From Spirodela intermedia (taxonomy: Eukaryota; Streptophyta; Magnoliopsida; Alismatales; Araceae), in the NCBI GenBank assembly GCA_902729315.2, contig LR746271.1:67001-131000 (forward strand): a stretch of DNA of 64,000 nucleotides. Direction: 5' to 3'. Numbering within the stretch: position 1 is the stretch's first letter; each line of letters starts with the position of its first letter. The notes below the pieces were generated by a model. It was given only the letters and a program-made list of their open reading frames with translations. It was not told where the DNA came from and ran no database searches. Both the position numbers and the translations under genes were made by a program. This document shows positions 58,832 to 64,000 of the stretch, piece by piece.

Positions 58832-60300
58832 GGGGAAACAGAGACCCCGGGCACCAGAGGAAACTCTATGAAACGGGCCCTATCAGACCTAGAAGAACCC
58901 GAATTATCAGGACGAACACAGGAGACTGATAAACTAAGCACCGGGGAAAGAACATTGCACATGTTGAAACGGTTGTATGCACAAATTCAACATAAGAAGG
59001 ATAAGCTCAGCGGAGGCTTTAAATTGAAAGGAACAAGAGGCAGTCCCGTTCTTAGCCAAGCCATTGTTCTACTACAGGATGGAAGCAAAAGATGCACTTT
59101 TTATGGCCCAAAGGGAAATATGCACAGGCATGCTCCTTTCAGACACACGAGAACGCACCGACTAGGTACTTTGGCGTTGGCCGGAATGTAGGATGCGATT
59201 CGAACAGACAAGAGGGGGGCAAAACTGAAACTCCCGTCAGGAATCGTCCAATATGAATGATTTGGAGCAAGTGGGACCGTGAGGCGGAGGCCCCCGGCCG
59301 GGGAGAGTAAACTATCTACTCTCGCCGCGAGCCCAACGGCTGGAGAGGGGCCAGAGCGAACCCTAGAACAGGAGTCTGCTGGGAAATTGATGTCTCAGAG
59401 CCCCGCTTCAAGCCGTCGCTGGTGCCCTGCTCCGCCACGGATGGAAGAGGAACCGCTTGAGCCTCCCCCGGACCGCCACGGCGGGTCAACTACTGGATGG
59501 CCAACACTCAGATACGCACGCGCTGCAGTCTCTCCGCGGGCCTCGCCCGTCAACCGGACCCCGCCGCCTGGGCAGATACGCAGTCGGCAACTTCCCCTCC
59601 GCCGGCGGTGGCTGGCGGATGGGAGGGGGCACCAAACCCTCTTCTGGCTCTCCACCTGGATGCAGAATAGAACAGAGAAAAGGGCAGAGAGAGCGGTACC
59701 TGATAGCCCGGTCGGCGCCGCTTCCACTGCCGATGCCGCGCCGCTCAGCGTCGAGGAAGGAGAACAGGCGGTGCCGTCATTTTTCTTGGCGTAGTCTCGG
59801 TTAGGGGAGAGAACCGATACGGTACGACCCGAAACACAATCCGAATCGAAACAAGGAAACGAAGTGTTTTGAGCACACCTCACTGATCATTATATTGTAC
59901 TCGTACCCTATATCCAAATAAAGGCATGTATCCTCCACCCCGAAAACTGATTCTTTTACGCCGTTCAGCTCTCAAAGCCAGGCGTTGACCGAAGTTTTAG
60001 TCGTCAGTGGAAAGAGGACCACCGACGATGCGGAGTATCCTCTTCTCACACACCGTAAGTTTTCCGCCATGCCAACAAACTCAACGGCCTCACAAGATTT
60101 TGAGGTTTAGTGTTGAGACCACGAATTTGACCAGTCTGTGCTTGCTGAGATACCTCCTCAGAACATTATCTTGATACTTGATTAGTGTGGTGGGAGGGGA
60201 ATTGAAAATGAAAAGGTTTAGTGTTGAGTCCTGGAACGATAATGAGAATCAAAGCTTACCGCAAAACCATATCCAGATTCATTTCGATCCAAACCTTTGC
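58832..60300. other. Upstream region of the neuroguidin-like gene
   Basis: This is the last ordinary-composition DNA before the AT-rich block. A (C)CCTAG element near 59357 and C/G-rich stretches to about 59780 could form the promoter and leader. The 162-aa minus frame at 59395-59883 is unrecognisable and lacks a good exon junction to the gene. GC falls steadily after 59.9 kb. Confidence 0.5.
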
Positions 60301-63300
60301 CTTTTTGCCTTTTAGATCAGCATAATAGAGTAGCTCTAATCCTATGACTTTTCCACTTATAATGATTGAATACTTCAAGAGTAATTCTGACGATGCGTGA
60401 TCTACAGATTATGACCTCTTATTTATAAACAGTGGATAGTCTTGCTTATTAATGTCACTTTCTTATTTTTTTTCTATCATAAAATTAGAAATAATATGGT
60501 CTCCACATATATTTAACTTTATACTTACGAGAGATTTTATAATCTATTACTAAGCATAATTAAATCACTTTACTATAAACTACTTTAATAATAACCTCAT
60601 AATGTATAATTTATATATGTATGTTCATACTTTTATGAGATCAAATACAAAAATCTTCTACTTATACAACATATATATAATAGTCTGATATTGTATAATA
60701 TGATCCTATGAACCTAATAAATTGTTATCATTACCAAAAGACATCTCTAACAATTTAGTCTATTATTGTAATAAAATAAGACTAAATATACTTTTGTCAC
60801 ATTTGCATGTAACTAAATTCAACAATAATCACATATATCTATACAAAAAAAAATGTAATCACATATATTATGATCAAGTATAGACATGTAGTATGAAAAT
60901 TACACGAAATGTAATTCAATATTTAGATTTATGATTGACCCCTTTAATTCTTTATGAAAATCAACTAACTTTGTTTAAAGTAGGAATAAACATAAACTTT
61001 ATTTATGCATGCAATAGCCAAAGAGTATGCCCATAATTATGTGAATATTAACATATAAATTCTAACTAAAATCATAATTGCTCATGATAAATCACACCTC
61101 TATAAAAAACATGCTCATAAAAGAACTACAATAGTAATCCTTTAATAACTATATGTAACCATAAAGTTTGTCTCAATATATTCTATAAACATTTAGTTAC
61201 TTTGAATCATTTCCTTCGCAATTAGTAATTTGATTTCTAAATTATTAAACTTTCTCAAGCTTCTATTATTGTTGAAATACACAATGGATGCCTTATTGCT
61301 AAAATAATACTTCTAGTAGTATTTTTAATTTCATTTAAATTTTTGTGACAAAATTGCACAATCATATTGCATGATTTGATGCTTCATAAAATTTTATCAG
61401 CTCTATTACCATGGTGGAAACAAAATTGAGTGTCTACTTTGTACTCTTCTATAATATAATTCTTCCAATCAGTAGGTAGATATAGACTTTAATAAAGTTT
61501 ATAATTTCATCATATATAATAAAAATTAAAATCAAAATATCTAATGATCTTTAATTGATCACATTTTTTATATGTGGCCATATAGTTCTTTATTTTCTAG
61601 AGGTATTACATGACTCTTTTAGTCACCTTCTATTGATTTACATTTTGATTACTTAAGTATCTACTCTAATATTTGAGCAAGTACATATTTAAGCATATGT
61701 AAAACTTTATATAATTGATACATAAAAAATCTTCTGCATCTCTTTAGTCTTGTATTTATTTTTGGGGCACTAATTGAAACCAAACTTGTTTTATTTAGTA
61801 CCAATAGTATCACATAATTTATATTCTTACATACTAAATCTTTTAATAACTTTATAATAAAATAAAAAATGAAAACCTAAATATATTTCAAGACTAATAC
61901 ATGTATGATTAGTATAAATGAGGCTCCATCAAAATCATTCATCTTAAAATTCCTTGATATAAACTTTTTAACTTTACATAATAAACTTATATCATTACTC
62001 ACAAGTAAAATGTTATAAACATATAAAACTAAGAAAGTATATTTACTTCTACTTAACTTATAATATACAAAATCATAAATTATAGTCATCTTGAAATTGA
62101 ATGAAATGATAATTTCATAAAACTTGTGATACCATCAATATGAAACCTACTTGAACTTGTGAATATATTTATCTAATTTGTATATCATTTTCTTTGGGTC
62201 TCCCAACACAAAATTTTCTAACTACAACATATGAATCATTTCATCAATGTCACTATTAAGAAATACAATCTTTACATCCATTTGATGCATAATTCAAAAT
62301 CAAATGTGCCTCAAGTGACATTATTATTTTAAACGTTTTTTTTTTTAAAATTAGATGAAAAATCTATTTATAGTCAATGACTTATTTTTGAATAAATCTA
62401 TTTATGGAAATACATCTTATATCTCTCAACATTGTCTTTGAATTATTCTTGGTTTTAAATATCTATGTATAATCAATGAGATTTTCACTTTCAAGTAATA
62501 GTGTAAAATCTTAAATGTCATTGTACTTCATACATTTAATTTCTTAATCAGTAACATATATCCACTTACCATAATTAGATGATTTTGTAGAAACTGATAA
62601 GATCGTCTTTCATTATTCTGATGTAATCCATGCTCAAAGAAATATGACAATCATTTAGAATTACATTTCTCCTTTTTCTTGTGGATCTTCTTAATGATAT
62701 TCATTTACAAGATTATTGAGTTTGTGTTTCCGAAACTATAGTATGAGAATATTATTGGGTTTTAGCCTAATAATGTTATTTCTTGAATAATGTGAGACAA
62801 AATTATTAGGTGTTAGCCCACACAAGGATCAAGAAGGAGGGGTTGAATTGATCAAATTTTATTTTTTTAGATGAAAATTATAGTAATGAAGATGAATGAT
62901 ATTCTCCTTCTAATCCTTGATTATTTAAGTTATAAGATGGAGAAATGTGAGTCCAGTATATTTTTATAATGGTTCAGCCTCTTACATACATTCGCTCTCC
63001 AATAGTAATTCATGTTCTTGAATTTTGCTCACTGATTCTAGGTTTTTAAACTCCTGAATTTCACTTCAAAATTTCCTTCTACATTTATGGCTCTAGGAGG
63101 CCGATAATTATTTAATGAGAGAACTCTAACAAGTGATTAAATAAAACTAATTTCATGTTTATCCCACAACATATATGAAATGATTTTACTGTGGGTTGAT
63201 TTTTGAAGTATGATTTCTTTGAAAGCTTCTAGAATTTTGAGGAAGAAGACAAGGCTTGATAGCTTTATTAAAGGGACAAAGCTTTTTAAGATTTGAATAA

Positions 63301-64000
63301 TACTCTTTGATTTAATGTTTCAAGTAGCTTAACATACCAACATGTTCCTCACGATTTTTCTCACTTGATTTTTTTTGCATAAACTTAATGTAAAGCTGGA
63401 GATCACTAAGAAGATCAAGATGATCAATATCTAGTGATATGGCTATTGGTAAATAATCATGTTTATAGCTAAATCTTGTACAAAATTCTTTCTAGATTTC
63501 TATGATTTTCTAATGTTTATTTTCTCTAAAATAAAATTTATTCAAATGTTTAAGATATCAATCCAATATTTTTTTTAAATAGTATGGATATCCCCATGTG
63601 AAACTAATAAATGATCATATTAATACTCAACGTTCATATTTGAATCATGGCATTTTATATGATAGATCAAATATCATGAGCCTAGATTCTGTAAACTATC
63701 TCATTAAAACTATATAAAATAATCAAACTTGATTTGAATCACCTCAAACAAAATGTGATGTCCAATAAGACATCTTGATTGATGATTTTAATATTTTTAA
63801 TCACAATTCAATGATTCAATGACTTACCATGATTTTAGCATATGTTCAATAATATCCATAAAATATTATTTGACAAAAATGATTAATATAAATATAGTCT
63901 ATTAATTCGATGTCAAAACCTTTTGAAACTAATAATGTAAACATATGAGTTCATAAATGATTGAGTAAGTTTTCATACTCATATTTCACTTTACAAAATC
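60301..64000. repeat. Extremely AT-rich repeat-derived block at the right edge
   Basis: From about 60.3 kb to the end the composition shifts to mostly A and T, with almost no long open frame. Apart from the copia fragment, a more GC-containing patch with 'gaaggaggggttgaattg' at about 62833-62850 resembles a motif often seen in plant LTRs or insertion borders. I cannot define LTR ends. No host gene is visible. Heavy C-to-T decay of methylated repeats would explain this composition. Confidence 0.65.
61330..62650 (-). mobile_element. Decayed Ty1/copia retrotransposon pol fragment
   Basis: On the minus strand, in pol order from high to low coordinates, weak but ordered copia hallmarks appear. 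Near 62253-62282 there is an MDVK.VFLN reverse-transcriptase block. Around 61999-62035 the FLVLYVYNILLVSND block stands where active elements have YVDDILL; both catalytic aspartates are changed. Around 61338-61386 an EASNHAI-stop-LCNFVTKI stretch resembles the RNase H region. The blocks are in different frames and broken by stops and frameshifts, so the element is long dead. No intact gag, integrase, LTR pair or target-site duplication was found. A 213-nt frame at 61877-62089 is its longest surviving piece. Confidence 0.7.

Noticed and set aside
60301-64000. Organelle DNA insertion as an explanation for the AT-rich block
   Set aside because: I recognise no plastid or mitochondrial gene there, while copia pol motifs are present.

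Overview
This is plant nuclear DNA. It holds twelve protein-coding genes, almost all multi-exon, with GT-AG introns that are T/A-rich against GC-rich exons. Every family is typical of land plants: HD2 histone deacetylase, CSLA mannan synthase, TIC100, arogenate dehydratase, plastid stearoyl-ACP desaturase, CYP77A and TRM. The very high GC of several genes (ADT, CYP77A, FBA, NAT first exon) beside AT-rich introns, the many (AG/CT)n tracts and about 5 kb per gene suggest a compact genome, perhaps a monocot. An intact TIC100 argues against a grass, because as I recall grasses lost the TIC100/TIC214 module. The lineage call is tentative.

Layout, left to right: LRR receptor-like kinase, minus strand, N-terminal part only (1-880); RAD5A-type SNF2/RING DNA-repair helicase, plus, 20 exons (1774-12201); CSLA glucomannan mannosyltransferase, minus, 8 exons (13821-17668); HD2-type histone deacetylase, minus, 10 exons (20459-23683); TIC100, plus, 11 exons (24168-31512); NAT12-like nucleobase-ascorbate transporter, plus, 10 exons (33266-39116); arogenate dehydratase, minus, intronless (40151-41509); stearoyl-ACP desaturase, plus, 3 exons (42709-45839); cytosolic fructose-bisphosphate aldolase, plus, 2 exons (47221-49172); CYP77A cytochrome P450, plus, intronless (50338-51930); TRM27/28-like protein, minus, 3 exons (52718-54946); neuroguidin-like Sas10/C1D protein, minus, 7 exons (56273-58831). 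From about 60.3 kb to the right edge the DNA becomes extremely AT-rich and holds a broken Ty1/copia pol relic.

I built the exon models by hand from splice signals, reading-frame phase and family conservation. In every complete model the exon lengths add up to a whole number of codons.

The genes do not form a pathway. They are independent housekeeping and metabolic genes, and the theme that links them is ancient microsynteny. From memory, the Arabidopsis counterparts lie close together as ADT5-TIC100-HD2B and CSLA2-RAD5A on chromosome 5 (At5g22630-22750), NAT12-ADT3 on chromosome 2 (At2g27810-27820), and FBA-TRM pairs (At5g03690/At5g03670 and At2g36460/At2g36420). I see no novel multi-gene system. 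The most unusual local structure is an apparent AT-AC (U12-type) intron followed by a 17-nt micro-exon in the HD2 gene.
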